This document shows, piece by piece, positions 1 through 6,598 of a DNA stretch of 8,689 nucleotides. The position numbers were made by a program, and so were the translations under genes. The notes beneath the pieces were generated by a model. That model saw only the letters and a list, made by a program, of their open reading frames with translations. It was not told the DNA's origin and did no database searches. The stretch's first letter is position 1. The number at the start of each line of letters is the position of its first letter. The stretch comes from Bacteroidales bacterium UBA2632 (GTDB lineage Bacteria; Bacteroidota; Bacteroidia; Bacteroidales; Dysgonomonadaceae), in assembly GCA_002359825.1 (NCBI GenBank), contig DENY01000269.1, forward strand, positions 3,439 through 12,127, in the 5' to 3' direction.

Positions 1-251
1 CCGCCAAATCAGAAAAAACAATTGACGGTTTCACACCCGAACAACGTTTCTTCTTGTCTTATGCCACTTTGTGGGGTGGAAATGTACGGGATGCCGAAAT
101 ATTGCGTCTTACAAAAATAGATCTACATTCATTGGGCAAATGGCGCGTAAATGGTGCTTTGCCACATATCGATGCTTGGTATGAAGCTTTTGATATAAAA
201 GAAACAAACGCTTTGTATCTTCCAAAAGAAAAACGTGCTTCCATTTGGTAG
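1..251 (+). CDS. pepO: M13 family metallopeptidase, C-terminal fragment (5' end outside window)
   Basis: The reading frame is open from the window edge (first full codon at base 3) to TAG at 249-251, giving the last 82 residues of a longer protein. The text FTPEQRFFLSYATLWGGN, then GKWRVNGALPHIDAWYEAF and the terminal KEKRASIW, is the characteristic C-terminus of bacterial M13 (neprilysin/PepO-like) zinc endopeptidases, which are usually exported and about 670-690 residues long. The HExxH and ExxxD zinc motifs lie upstream and are not visible, so activity cannot be judged. The conserved terminal Trp is present and there is no frameshift in the visible part. No terminator hairpin follows it before ribE, 46 bases downstream. 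Family assignment is confident from sequence recall; substrate is unknown. Confidence 0.9.
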   Translation, partial: AKSEKTIDGFTPEQRFFLSYATLWGGNVRDAEILRLTKIDLHSLGKWRVNGALPHIDAWYEAFDIKETNALYLPKEKRASIW

Positions 252-297
252 TCAAACGATGATGCGATAGTTTATTCATTTCATTTAAAAAGATAAT

Positions 298-903
298 ATG
301 TTTTCAGGAATAGTAGAAGAAGCAGCTACAGTAGTAGCTATAGAAAAAGATAAAGGTAATGTACACTTCACTTTGAAGTGTACATTTGCCAACGAATTGA
401 AAATTGACCAAAGTATTTCTCATAATGGAGTTTGCTTGACAGTTGTAGATCTAAAAGAGGATTCATATACAGTTACCGCCATACAAGAAACTTTAGATGT
501 TTCAAATCTGGGATCTTTGAAGGTTGGCGACAAGGTGAACTTAGAGCGTAGCATGTTAATGAACGGCAGATTGGATGGGCACATTGTGCAAGGTCATGTG
601 GATCAAACAGCTGTTTGCGAAAACGTGAGAGAGGCGGATGGAAGTTGGTATTTCAAATTCAAGTATGACTTTAACAAAGATATGGCGCAAAAAGGTTACT
701 TGACTGTTGATAAAGGATCTGTGACTGTAAACGGTGTAAGCCTGACCGTTGTTAATCCAACAGACAATACTTTTGAAGTTGCAATAATTCCCTACACTTA
801 TGAGTACACCAATTTTCATCAAATAAAAAAAGGAACATTGGTAAATCTTGAGTTTGATATTATTGGTAAGTACATCAGTCGAATTCTTGCATTTCGAGAT
901 TAA
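298..903 (+). CDS. ribE: Riboflavin synthase (alpha subunit)
   Basis: This 201-residue protein matches the usual length of riboflavin synthase, a cytosolic trimer that dismutates two 6,7-dimethyl-8-ribityllumazine molecules to riboflavin plus a pyrimidinedione, the last step of riboflavin synthesis. It starts with the hallmark MFSGIVEE and contains two tandem lumazine-binding barrels (about residues 1-95 and 96-190). Each has the signature loop: SHNGVCLTVV at 41-50 and VNGVSLTVVN at 144-153. Ser41, Cys46, His95 and His100 (GHIVQGH), Ser148 and Thr150 correspond by motif to active-site residues of the E. coli enzyme. The ATG at 298 is fixed by the N-terminal MF(S/T)GIVE, which is part of the active site. 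No FMN riboswitch is recognisable in the 46-base upstream gap. The nitroreductase gene starts 15 bases after the stop, so co-transcription is likely. A perfect inverted repeat covers codons 21-30. Confidence 0.97.
   Translation: MFSGIVEEAATVVAIEKDKGNVHFTLKCTFANELKIDQSISHNGVCLTVVDLKEDSYTVTAIQETLDVSNLGSLKVGDKVNLERSMLMNGRLDGHIVQGHVDQTAVCENVREADGSWYFKFKYDFNKDMAQKGYLTVDKGSVTVNGVSLTVVNPTDNTFEVAIIPYTYEYTNFHQIKKGTLVNLEFDIIGKYISRILAFRD
358..386. repeat. Perfect 13-bp inverted repeat inside ribE
   Basis: AATGTACACTTCA (358-370) is followed by the 3-base loop CTT and its exact reverse complement TGAAGTGTACATT (374-386). In mRNA this would form a tight hairpin about 60 bases inside the ribE coding sequence, over codons 21-30 (NVHFTLKCTF). 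A smaller 6-bp hairpin (AGCTAC/GTAGCT, 324-339) lies just upstream. There is no T-tract after it, so it is not a standard terminator. Its function is unknown. Confidence 0.8.
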
Positions 904-918
904 TTTAAAAACAAAATA

Positions 919-1464
919 ATGGATTTTTTAGATTTGGTTTCATCGCGACAAAGTGTAAGGGCTTTTGACCCTGAACGAATTGTAGAGAAAGAAAAGCTTG
1001 AACGCATTATTGAAATAGCACGCTTGTCTCCATCTGCTTGCAATGCACAACCGTGGAGTTTTGTAGTGGTAGATGAGCCAGAGTTGAAAAACAAAGTTGC
1101 AGATGCTACCTCTTCTCGGGTGTTGGGGATGAATCATTTTACCAAGCAAGCTCCTGTCCATTTATTGCTCGTGGAAGAGAAAGTCAATTTAAGTTCCGGC
1201 ATTGGAGGCTGGATAAAGAAAAAGGACTATGCTCAATTAGATTTGGGTATAGTGGCTGCTCATATTGTACTTGCTGCTCAAGAAGAAGGTTTAGGAACTT
1301 GCATTGTGGGTTGGTTTGATGAGGAGAAGGTGAAAGGTCTTTTGAATATTCCCTCTTCCAAAAGAGTTTGGCTCGACATCGTTATGGGCTATAGTACACA
1401 ACCATTGCGAAAGAAGAGTCGTAAACCGATTGAAAAAATAGTGTCATACAATAGTTACAAGTGA
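919..1464 (+). CDS. Nitroreductase family protein (FMN-dependent oxidoreductase)
   Basis: This 181-residue protein belongs to the nitroreductase superfamily: cytosolic, homodimeric flavoenzymes that use FMN and NAD(P)H. Visible hallmarks are the N-terminal FMN-phosphate segment S9-R10-Q11-S12-V13-R14-AF, the loop SPSACNAQPWSFVVV at 37-51, the GLGTCIVGWFDE segment at 124-135 that lines the flavin, and a basic C-terminal tail (RKKSRKPIEKIV, 164-175) typical of a short Bacteroidales subgroup. The length fits a compact family member with no ferredoxin domain. It lies 15 bases after ribE, which supplies the FMN precursor; I recall this pairing from other Bacteroidales genomes. The ATG at 919 gives the canonical short lead before the SRQSVR motif. 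The physiological substrate cannot be told from sequence. A terminator follows 47 bases after the stop. Confidence 0.92.
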   Translation: MDFLDLVSSRQSVRAFDPERIVEKEKLERIIEIARLSPSACNAQPWSFVVVDEPELKNKVADATSSRVLGMNHFTKQAPVHLLLVEEKVNLSSGIGGWIKKKDYAQLDLGIVAAHIVLAAQEEGLGTCIVGWFDEEKVKGLLNIPSSKRVWLDIVMGYSTQPLRKKSRKPIEKIVSYNSYK

Positions 1465-1510
1465 TGTTTAGAATGTATGATGAAACAGTCTCAATATGTT
1501 TAAAAAATCA

Positions 1511-1538
1511 AAAACTCACAGTAACGTGAGTTTTTTTT
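1511..1538 (+). terminator. Rho-independent terminator after nitroreductase gene
   Basis: AAAACTCAC (1511-1519) pairs perfectly with GTGAGTTTT (1526-1534) around a 6-base loop, and the T-run extends through 1538. It sits 47 bases after the nitroreductase stop and probably ends the ribE–nitroreductase transcript. The A-run on the left arm could give weak bidirectional function, but no minus-strand gene is present. Confidence 0.85.
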
Positions 1539-1564
1539 ATTTACTTTGCTCTTATTTACTTTGC
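1537..1564. repeat. 13-bp direct repeat with promoter-like core
   Basis: TTATTTACTTTGC occurs at 1537-1549 and again at 1552-1564, separated by two bases, with the first copy beginning inside the terminator T-run. Each copy holds TTACTTTG, one mismatch from the Bacteroidota -7 consensus TAnnTTTG. This could be a duplicated -7 element or a regulator site; no good -33 box is seen for either copy, so a function is not established. Confidence 0.6.
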
Positions 1565-1623
1565 ACAGATATATTAAACAGATTAAGCCCTTCAATATAA
1601 CATTCGGTTTGAGATGAGTTTGC

Positions 1624-1656
1624 TTTGTTTATTTAACAGCCTATTCACTATGTTTA
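1624..1656 (+). promoter_or_regulatory. Candidate promoter for the OMP–TPR–lptC–CNNM gene string
   Basis: TTTG (1624-1627), 21 bases, then TATGTTTA (1649-1656) resembles the Bacteroidota primary sigma factor promoter (-33 TTTG, -7 TAnnTTTG), with one mismatch in the -7 element. It would place the start of transcription near 1662 and leave a leader of about 90 bases before the ATG at 1754. The 289-base gap 1465-1753 holds no gene that I can support; besides this it contains the terminator and the direct repeat. AATATTTG at 1682-1689 is an alternative -7 with no matching -33. Confidence 0.35.
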
Positions 1657-1753
1657 TAGTGCTATTACAATATAAATGTGCAATATTTGCATTAACTAAT
1701 AATTTAAAGGTATAAAAAGCATCAGTCTTTTTCTTTTTCACAGAAACAACAGA

Positions 1754-3076
1754 ATGAACAAACAAAAACGTTTCTTATTATCGCTCATTGTATTTGTCAC
1801 ATTAATAGGCACTGGCGTTGCTCAACAAGTTGGCTCAAACTCTCCATATGGGAGATATGGTTATGGTTTACTTTCGAAGCCAGCTTTGGGAGCCACAGAG
1901 GCGATGGGAGGAATCAGTTATGGCATTAGGCGAGGCTCAAATGTGAATCCAGGGAATCCTGCTTCCTATTCTGCTGCCGACACGCTCAACTTCACCATGG
2001 AAATGGGGGTTTCTGGTCAGTACTCTAAATTATCTGATGGAGTAAACAACCAAACCTTTAATAATGGGAACTTTGATTATTTGGCTTTCCAATTTCCTGT
2101 TTTTAAAAATATTGGAATGAGTTTAGGCTTATTGCCTTATTCAAAAGTTGGATATGACTTTGGAAGGAATCAATTGTTAGATGAAATCAGTTATCGGGAA
2201 ACCTTTTATGGTTCAGGTGGTTTAAGTCAAATCTATGGGGGGCTTGCTTATGCACCCCTAAAGTATTTATCAGTGGGTGCAAATGTATCATATCTGTTTG
2301 GTAGTATCAAACATTCGAGAGAAATGACACCTATATTAGATCAAGGAGAGACTCTGAGACGCTTGGTAAATAATGAATTTTCGATTAAAAACGTGATGTT
2401 CGATTTTGGAGTTCAATTTACCTATCCGCTCGGTGTTAATGAATCAATGACACTCGGAGTCGTTTATAAACCGCAAGTAAATAATTCAACAACTGTATTT
2501 CCCACTGATATGTTGCTTTCTCAAACGGCTGCCACACCTCAACCAACTGACACTTTATATAATCAATCATTTGACTTACCTGCAACGATCGGAGTAGGTT
2601 TATCATATAATTCAATCAACTGGTTGGTTGGTATTGATGGAAGCTTACAGAAGTGGGGTAGTATGAAATATCCTGATTATCTTGATAATATGACTGCTGA
2701 TACACGTTTTAATGATAAATATAGTGTCAACTTAGGAGCAGAATATGTTGCTGACCCTGTAAATCGTAATTTCTTTAAACGTGTACGTCTTCGTGGAGGT
2801 CTTTCTTACTCCAATTCATATATCAACACTAAAGTATACGACCCAACGAGTGGCAATAAAATAAGCGAGTCAGGTTATAAAGAATATGGTGTAAATATTG
2901 GATTTGGACTGCCATTTAGAGATACCCTGAGTGGAAGAATATCCACGGTTAATCTTGGCTTTGGTTATTCAGTGATGGATCCCGAGCAGAGTTATATGAT
3001 TAAAGAGGAAATGTTTAAAGTTAGTCTGAATATAAATATCAATGAGTTCTGGTTTTTCAAACGTCAATTTGATTAA
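1754..3076 (+). CDS. Predicted outer-membrane beta-barrel protein, Bacteroidota-specific family
   Basis: This 440-residue protein starts with a signal peptide: basic MNKQKR, hydrophobic FLLSLIVFVTLIGTGVA, and probable cleavage near Ala23. The mature N-terminus (NSPYGRYGYGLLSKPALGATEAMGGISYGIRRGSNVNPGNPASYSAADTLNF, described here by its SPYxRYGYG at 30-38, AMGGI at 50-54 and NPASYSAAD at 68-76) is typical of a Bacteroidota family loosely resembling FadL/OmpP1-type barrels. The rest alternates short amphipathic strands rich in Tyr, Gly and Ser, and the chain ends in aromatic residues (EFWFFKRQFD), as expected for an outer-membrane barrel. It is followed 84 bases later by the TPR gene and then lptC, so it likely belongs to an envelope-assembly operon. 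I do not know its transported substrate or whether it is a channel. The start at 1754 is supported by the complete signal peptide. Confidence 0.8.
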   Translation: MNKQKRFLLSLIVFVTLIGTGVAQQVGSNSPYGRYGYGLLSKPALGATEAMGGISYGIRRGSNVNPGNPASYSAADTLNFTMEMGVSGQYSKLSDGVNNQTFNNGNFDYLAFQFPVFKNIGMSLGLLPYSKVGYDFGRNQLLDEISYRETFYGSGGLSQIYGGLAYAPLKYLSVGANVSYLFGSIKHSREMTPILDQGETLRRLVNNEFSIKNVMFDFGVQFTYPLGVNESMTLGVVYKPQVNNSTTVFPTDMLLSQTAATPQPTDTLYNQSFDLPATIGVGLSYNSINWLVGIDGSLQKWGSMKYPDYLDNMTADTRFNDKYSVNLGAEYVADPVNRNFFKRVRLRGGLSYSNSYINTKVYDPTSGNKISESGYKEYGVNIGFGLPFRDTLSGRISTVNLGFGYSVMDPEQSYMIKEEMFKVSLNININEFWFFKRQFD

Positions 3077-3160
3077 ATTTGGACAACGTATTAAACTATT
3101 GTTTTAACACTACGTCAAAGTAGATAACTACGAAAAAGAAACACTTAAAAAAAGATAGAA

Positions 3161-4525
3161 ATGAAAAAGTTTATTTTAGCAATTATTTTTGCGGCAACTG
3201 CCTTGGTTGGAGTGAACGCTCAAAAAGCAGGATACGATCCTGTGAACGCTCCTTATGGTCATGGACAAGACAGCGTTAATTGTCGTATGAATTTGAGTCT
3301 TATGACAACTGCTGCTAAGGCAGAAAATTATCAGGATGCAGTGAAAACTTGGACGGCTGTTTATGACAATTGCCCAGCTTCAAGTAAAAATATTTACATC
3401 TATGGCCCTCGTATTTTCAAAACTCTTTATGCAAAAGAGACTGATGCAGCCAAAAAGAAAGGATACTTAGATTTAGTAATGGAAATATACGACAAGCGTA
3501 TGGAGTATTTTTCAGATGTTGATGCAAAAGGTACGATCCTTGCTTTCAAAGCATACGATTACAAAGAGTTGATGGGTGATGACGTAGATCACAAAGTAGT
3601 ATATAAATTACTGGGTGAAGCTATTGAAGATATGAAAAGCGAAATGTATCCTTCTGATGCATATGGTCATTACATGATTGCTTCACTTATGGTTTTCTTA
3701 CAAGACAACACAAAGAAAGATCAATACATCAATGACTATTTCCGCACATTAGAATATATGGATGAAGCTATTAAAAAAGCTAAAGCAAATAATGATAGCG
3801 AAAATGCTAACTATGTACTTGCAGTGAAAGAAAGTATTGAAACAGCATTTGTAAATAGTGGTGCAGGTGATTGTAAAACTCTTGAAAACTTCTACTCTGC
3901 TAAGTTTGCCGAAAACAAAGATAATGAAGAGTTCTTGAATAAAGCAACAGGGGCATTATCACAAATTGGTTGTACTGATACAGATTTCTACTTCGAACTT
4001 TCTCAAAACTTGCATAGATTGAAACCTTCTGCCAATTCAGCTTTAGGTTTAGCAAACAGAAGTCTTCAAAATAAAGATTATGATGCAGCTATGACGTATT
4101 ATGAACAGGCTGCTGAGTTGGAGTCTGATGCTGGAAAATCAAGTGGTTATATGATGACATTGTCACAAATCTTGTTTTCACAAAGACGCTATTCTCAAGC
4201 AAGACAGGCAGCTTACGATGCATTGAAATTTAATCCAAACAATGGTGATGCATATATATTGATCGCTAAAATGTATGCTTCAAGTGCTGAAGGAGTATTC
4301 TCTGAATCAGAAAAAAGAGGTTTAGTGTTTGCTGCAGCAGTTGATAAATTGCAAAAAGCAAAATCGGTGGATTCAAATGTCGCTAATGAAGCTAATAAGC
4401 TAATTGGTCAATATTCAAGATACTACATGGAGAAAGAAGATGCTTTCATGATGGGTCTTAAAGAAGGAGAATCAGTTTTTGTACCTGGATGGATAGGTGA
4501 AAATACTACCATTAGAACTAAATAG
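3161..4525 (+). CDS. Exported tetratricopeptide-repeat (TPR) protein
   Basis: This 454-residue protein has a clear signal peptide (MKKFILAIIFAATALVGVNA, cleavage predicted before Gln21), so it is probably periplasmic. Helical repeats fill the mature part. The best TPR units are at about 291-324 (LGLANRSLQNKDYDAAMTYY) and 327-360 (SQILFSQRRYSQARQAAYDA), with a probable third unit at 361-402. An early degenerate repeat lies near 43-75. The N-terminal YGHGQDSVNCRMNLSL (32-47) and the C-terminal segment GESVFVPGWIGENTTIRTK recall a conserved Bacteroidales protein found beside lptC. TPR domains bind proteins, so a scaffold role in envelope assembly is plausible but is inference. No strong promoter is seen in the 84-base gap before it. 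The gap holds only a weak imperfect hairpin (ACGTA/TACGT ends, about 3086-3115), so read-through from the OMP gene is likely. Confidence 0.85.
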   Translation: MKKFILAIIFAATALVGVNAQKAGYDPVNAPYGHGQDSVNCRMNLSLMTTAAKAENYQDAVKTWTAVYDNCPASSKNIYIYGPRIFKTLYAKETDAAKKKGYLDLVMEIYDKRMEYFSDVDAKGTILAFKAYDYKELMGDDVDHKVVYKLLGEAIEDMKSEMYPSDAYGHYMIASLMVFLQDNTKKDQYINDYFRTLEYMDEAIKKAKANNDSENANYVLAVKESIETAFVNSGAGDCKTLENFYSAKFAENKDNEEFLNKATGALSQIGCTDTDFYFELSQNLHRLKPSANSALGLANRSLQNKDYDAAMTYYEQAAELESDAGKSSGYMMTLSQILFSQRRYSQARQAAYDALKFNPNNGDAYILIAKMYASSAEGVFSESEKRGLVFAAAVDKLQKAKSVDSNVANEANKLIGQYSRYYMEKEDAFMMGLKEGESVFVPGWIGENTTIRTK

Positions 4526-4558
4526 ACTAAACAGGAATAGTTGAAAAACTTATTTAAA

Positions 4559-5191
4559 ATGAAATCAAATAGCATAACAATCGTTCTAGTATCGATTGTT
4601 ATGCTGTTTTTTTATACGGCGTGTAGTGAAAAAGACAGCGATCGACTGGATATTAAGTACGATCCCGAAACAACACCTTCTATGGTCACTGATAGTGTCA
4701 CTACACTTATTTCTGACTCTGGAATAACTCGTTACAAGCTTGTTGCAGATATTTGGGAGGTATATGATAAAGCAGAAGATCCCTATTGGTTTTTCCCTGA
4801 AGGAATTTATTTGGAAAGATTCGACTCATTGTTTCAAGTTGAAGCCAAGATCTTGGCTGACTCTGCTTGGAACTACACTGATAAAAGGCTTTGGAGGTTG
4901 AAGGGCAATGTGGATATACGCAATATGGTGGGCGAGATGTTTTTGAGTGATGAGCTTTTTTGGGATCAACAAAAACAAACAGTTTACTCCGATAAGTATA
5001 TTCAAATTAAACGTGGCGAGACAGAACTGAAGGGATATGGCTTTGAATCTAATCAAGAGATGACTGAGTACCGTATCTTTCGACCTCATGATGGTAGGAT
5101 TCCATTTAAGGAAGATGTTGAGCAACCATTGGATGATAAAAATGCAACAGGCTCTTTGGAACCTGATTCAATTGAAATAGCAAATGAATGA
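4559..5191 (+). CDS. lptC: LPS export protein LptC
   Basis: LptC is the inner-membrane-anchored periplasmic component that passes lipopolysaccharide from the LptB2FG transporter to the LptA bridge. Here 210 residues hold an N-terminal hydrophobic segment (ITIVLVSIVMLFFYTA, 6-21) followed by Cys22. The lipobox (Y-T-A-C) is atypical at -3, so it may be either a lipoprotein or a membrane anchor. The LptC fold follows, with the Bacteroidota hallmarks WFFPEGIYLERFDS (77-90), LWRLKGNVDIRN (111-122), GEMFLSDELFWDQ (125-137), YSDKYIQI (143-150) and GYGFESNQEMTEY (159-171). I chose the ATG at 4559; an in-frame TTG at 4541 would add MKNLFK and cannot be excluded. The gene lies 33 bases (15 from the TTG) after the TPR stop and overlaps the next gene by 8 bases. 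A terminator-like hairpin is embedded in codons 3-19. Confidence 0.93.
   Translation: MKSNSITIVLVSIVMLFFYTACSEKDSDRLDIKYDPETTPSMVTDSVTTLISDSGITRYKLVADIWEVYDKAEDPYWFFPEGIYLERFDSLFQVEAKILADSAWNYTDKRLWRLKGNVDIRNMVGEMFLSDELFWDQQKQTVYSDKYIQIKRGETELKGYGFESNQEMTEYRIFRPHDGRIPFKEDVEQPLDDKNATGSLEPDSIEIANE
4567..4613 (+). terminator. Terminator-like hairpin inside the start of lptC (possible attenuator)
   Basis: AGCATAACAATCG (4571-4583) is exactly complementary to CGATTGTTATGCT (4593-4605) around a 9-base loop. A T·G pair and three A-T pairs (4567-4570 with 4606-4609) can extend the stem, and T4607-4613 forms the U-tract. It has the form of an intrinsic terminator and lies about 45 bases after the TPR stop codon, a normal terminator distance, but within the codons for the LptC anchor helix. 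Ribosomes translating lptC would prevent folding, so termination would be expected mainly when lptC is poorly translated. The structure is seen directly; the activity is inferred. Confidence 0.55.
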
Positions 5192-6458
5192 TTCAGTTGG
5201 AATAGTTTTCTGGATTACTTCCATTGTATTATCTATTTTCTTTTCGGGAATGGAAGTAGCATTTATATCTTCCGACAAACTGCGTTATGCACTAGATAAG
5301 AAGAAGAGTAATCCAATAGATTATATACAGAGAGTTCTTTATAGCCACCCACGAAAGTTCCTTTCGTCATTAACGATTGGCAATCTCATAGTGCTTATCG
5401 TTTTTGTTTATTTTACGATAGACCTTTCAAGAAACTTTGTTTATCAGAACATCACTGAAAACTCTATAATGGTGCTTTTTGTCCAGATTGTTGCAGCAGC
5501 CATTATCATCCTTATTACTGGTGAATTGTTGCCCAGAGCTATTTTTAAAAACAATGCCAATATGTGGGTGAAGGTACTTTCCTTACCTGCTTTTGTATTT
5601 TATGTTTTGCTCTATCCCATTATAAAAATGTTTTCATCAATAGGGAGTTCTATACTCCGCATGGTGGGCATCAAATTCAATCCATCTGAAGAGAAAGCCC
5701 TGGGCCGTGTCGAACTTGATTCATATGTCAAGCAGGGAATGGATGAAACTCCTTCTGAAAATGGAATAGATTCGGAGGTGAAGATTTTTAGAAATGCGTT
5801 AGATTTTTCATCTGTAAAACTGCGAGACTGTATGGTGCCTCGTACGGATATTATTGCAACGAGCAAAGACACTCCCATTGCTGAATTAAAAGATAAGTTT
5901 ATTGAAAGTGGTTATTCAAAAATACTTATTTATGAAGATGATATAGATAATATTATTGGGTACATCCATATTTGGGAAATGTTTAACAATCCCACAGATT
6001 GGACTACAGAAATTGCATCCATATCATTCTATCCTGACAGTATGCTTGCTCGCAACTTGATGAGCGAATTATTGCAACAGCGCAAAACCATTGCGGTGGT
6101 AGTGGATGAGTTTGGAGGAACGTCAGGTATTATCACCATGGAGGACTTGGTAGAAGAGATATTTGGAGAAATTGAAGACGAATATGATGTAAATACTAAT
6201 ATCGCTAAAAAAGTGGGTGAAAATGAGTATATTCTATCTGGTCGGATGGAGATTGATCAAGTCAATGAGTTATTTGATTTCAATTTACCACAAGAGGACG
6301 ATTACACTACTATTGCAGGGTTTATACTGCATCACATTCAGCGTTTTCCAAAAACATATGAAACAATCGAGATTGATACTTTCACTTTTAAAATAATGAA
6401 AGTCACTCAACGTAAAATAGAGGTCATAAAATTGATAGTTAACGAGAATGACGATTAA
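5184..6458 (+). CDS. CNNM/CorC-type transmembrane protein with CBS domains (hemolysin family)
   Basis: This 424-residue protein has the full architecture of the bacterial CNNM/CorC ('hemolysin C') family, linked to magnesium and other divalent cation export. The DUF21/CNNM membrane domain spans about residues 1-165, with hydrophobic helices near 5-28, 62-80, 95-118 and 130-155. It carries SGMEVAFIS at 21-29, TIGNLIV at 64-70 and GELLPRA at 113-119, in place of the usual GExxPK. A CBS pair lies at about 215-335, opening with RDCMVPRTDI and ending in the strongly conserved VVDEFGGTSGIITMEDLVEE. A C-terminal CorC_HlyC transporter-associated domain occupies about 345-422. The ATG at 5184 overlaps the last 8 bases of lptC, which suggests translational coupling. 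GldE of gliding Bacteroidota is a relative, but the gldD neighbour expected for it is not adjacent. The transported ion is not determinable here. Confidence 0.92.
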   Translation: MNDSVGIVFWITSIVLSIFFSGMEVAFISSDKLRYALDKKKSNPIDYIQRVLYSHPRKFLSSLTIGNLIVLIVFVYFTIDLSRNFVYQNITENSIMVLFVQIVAAAIIILITGELLPRAIFKNNANMWVKVLSLPAFVFYVLLYPIIKMFSSIGSSILRMVGIKFNPSEEKALGRVELDSYVKQGMDETPSENGIDSEVKIFRNALDFSSVKLRDCMVPRTDIIATSKDTPIAELKDKFIESGYSKILIYEDDIDNIIGYIHIWEMFNNPTDWTTEIASISFYPDSMLARNLMSELLQQRKTIAVVVDEFGGTSGIITMEDLVEEIFGEIEDEYDVNTNIAKKVGENEYILSGRMEIDQVNELFDFNLPQEDDYTTIAGFILHHIQRFPKTYETIEIDTFTFKIMKVTQRKIEVIKLIVNENDD

Positions 6459-6480
6459 TGACATTCATACAAGAATCATG

Positions 6481-6500
6481 AAAACAAACAGATTTGTTTT
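6481..6500 (+). terminator. Weak AT-only hairpin after the CNNM gene, possible terminator
   Basis: AAAACAAA (6481-6488) and TTTGTTTT (6493-6500) form an 8-bp stem with a 4-base loop, 22 bases after the stop codon. The stem has a single G-C pair and the following AAATATTTTC is not a clean U-tract, so termination, if any, would be inefficient. Confidence 0.25.
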
Positions 6501-6506
6501 AAATAT

Positions 6507-6539
6507 TTTCTATTATCCGCTTAATATTTACTATCTTCG
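6507..6539 (+). promoter_or_regulatory. Candidate promoter for ppiD-like gene
   Basis: TATCTTCG (6532-6539) matches the Bacteroidota -7 consensus TAnnTTTG with one mismatch, and TTTC (6507-6510) lies 21 bases upstream at the -33 position. It would start transcription near 6545, leaving a leader of about 55 bases before the ATG at 6599. The 140-base gap and the weak hairpin upstream favour a separate transcript, but read-through from the CNNM gene is possible. Confidence 0.4.
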
Positions 6540-6598
6540 TGCCCTTATTGAAACAACTATTTAGTAAAACATATTAATTTAATAAAAGGTAAGTGTAA

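Noticed and set aside
252..297. FMN riboswitch upstream of ribE
   Set aside because: The gap to the preceding gene is only 46 bases and AT-rich, too short for the RFN element, and no conserved RFN segments are visible.
556..1161. Minus-strand open frames over ribE and the nitroreductase gene
   Set aside because: They are antisense to well-recognised genes, have no family resemblance, and low-complexity or Cys/His/Arg-rich translations typical of shadow frames.
3086..3115. Terminator between the OMP and TPR genes
   Set aside because: The hairpin is imperfect (5-bp outer stem, internal loop, bulged TTAAAC/GTTTTAA) and has no following T-run.
4826..5125. 99-codon minus-strand frame inside lptC
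   Set aside because: It lies wholly opposite a conserved LptC domain and its translation has no recognisable family features.
5351..5367. ACGAAAG/CTTTCGT hairpin in the CNNM gene
   Set aside because: A 7-bp stem with a 3-base loop is expected about by chance in a window of this length, and it has no T-tract.
5184..6458. Identification as the gliding motility protein GldE
   Set aside because: GldE is in the same CNNM/CorC family, but the neighbours are lptC and a ppiD-like gene rather than gldD, and no GldE-specific feature can be read from sequence alone.
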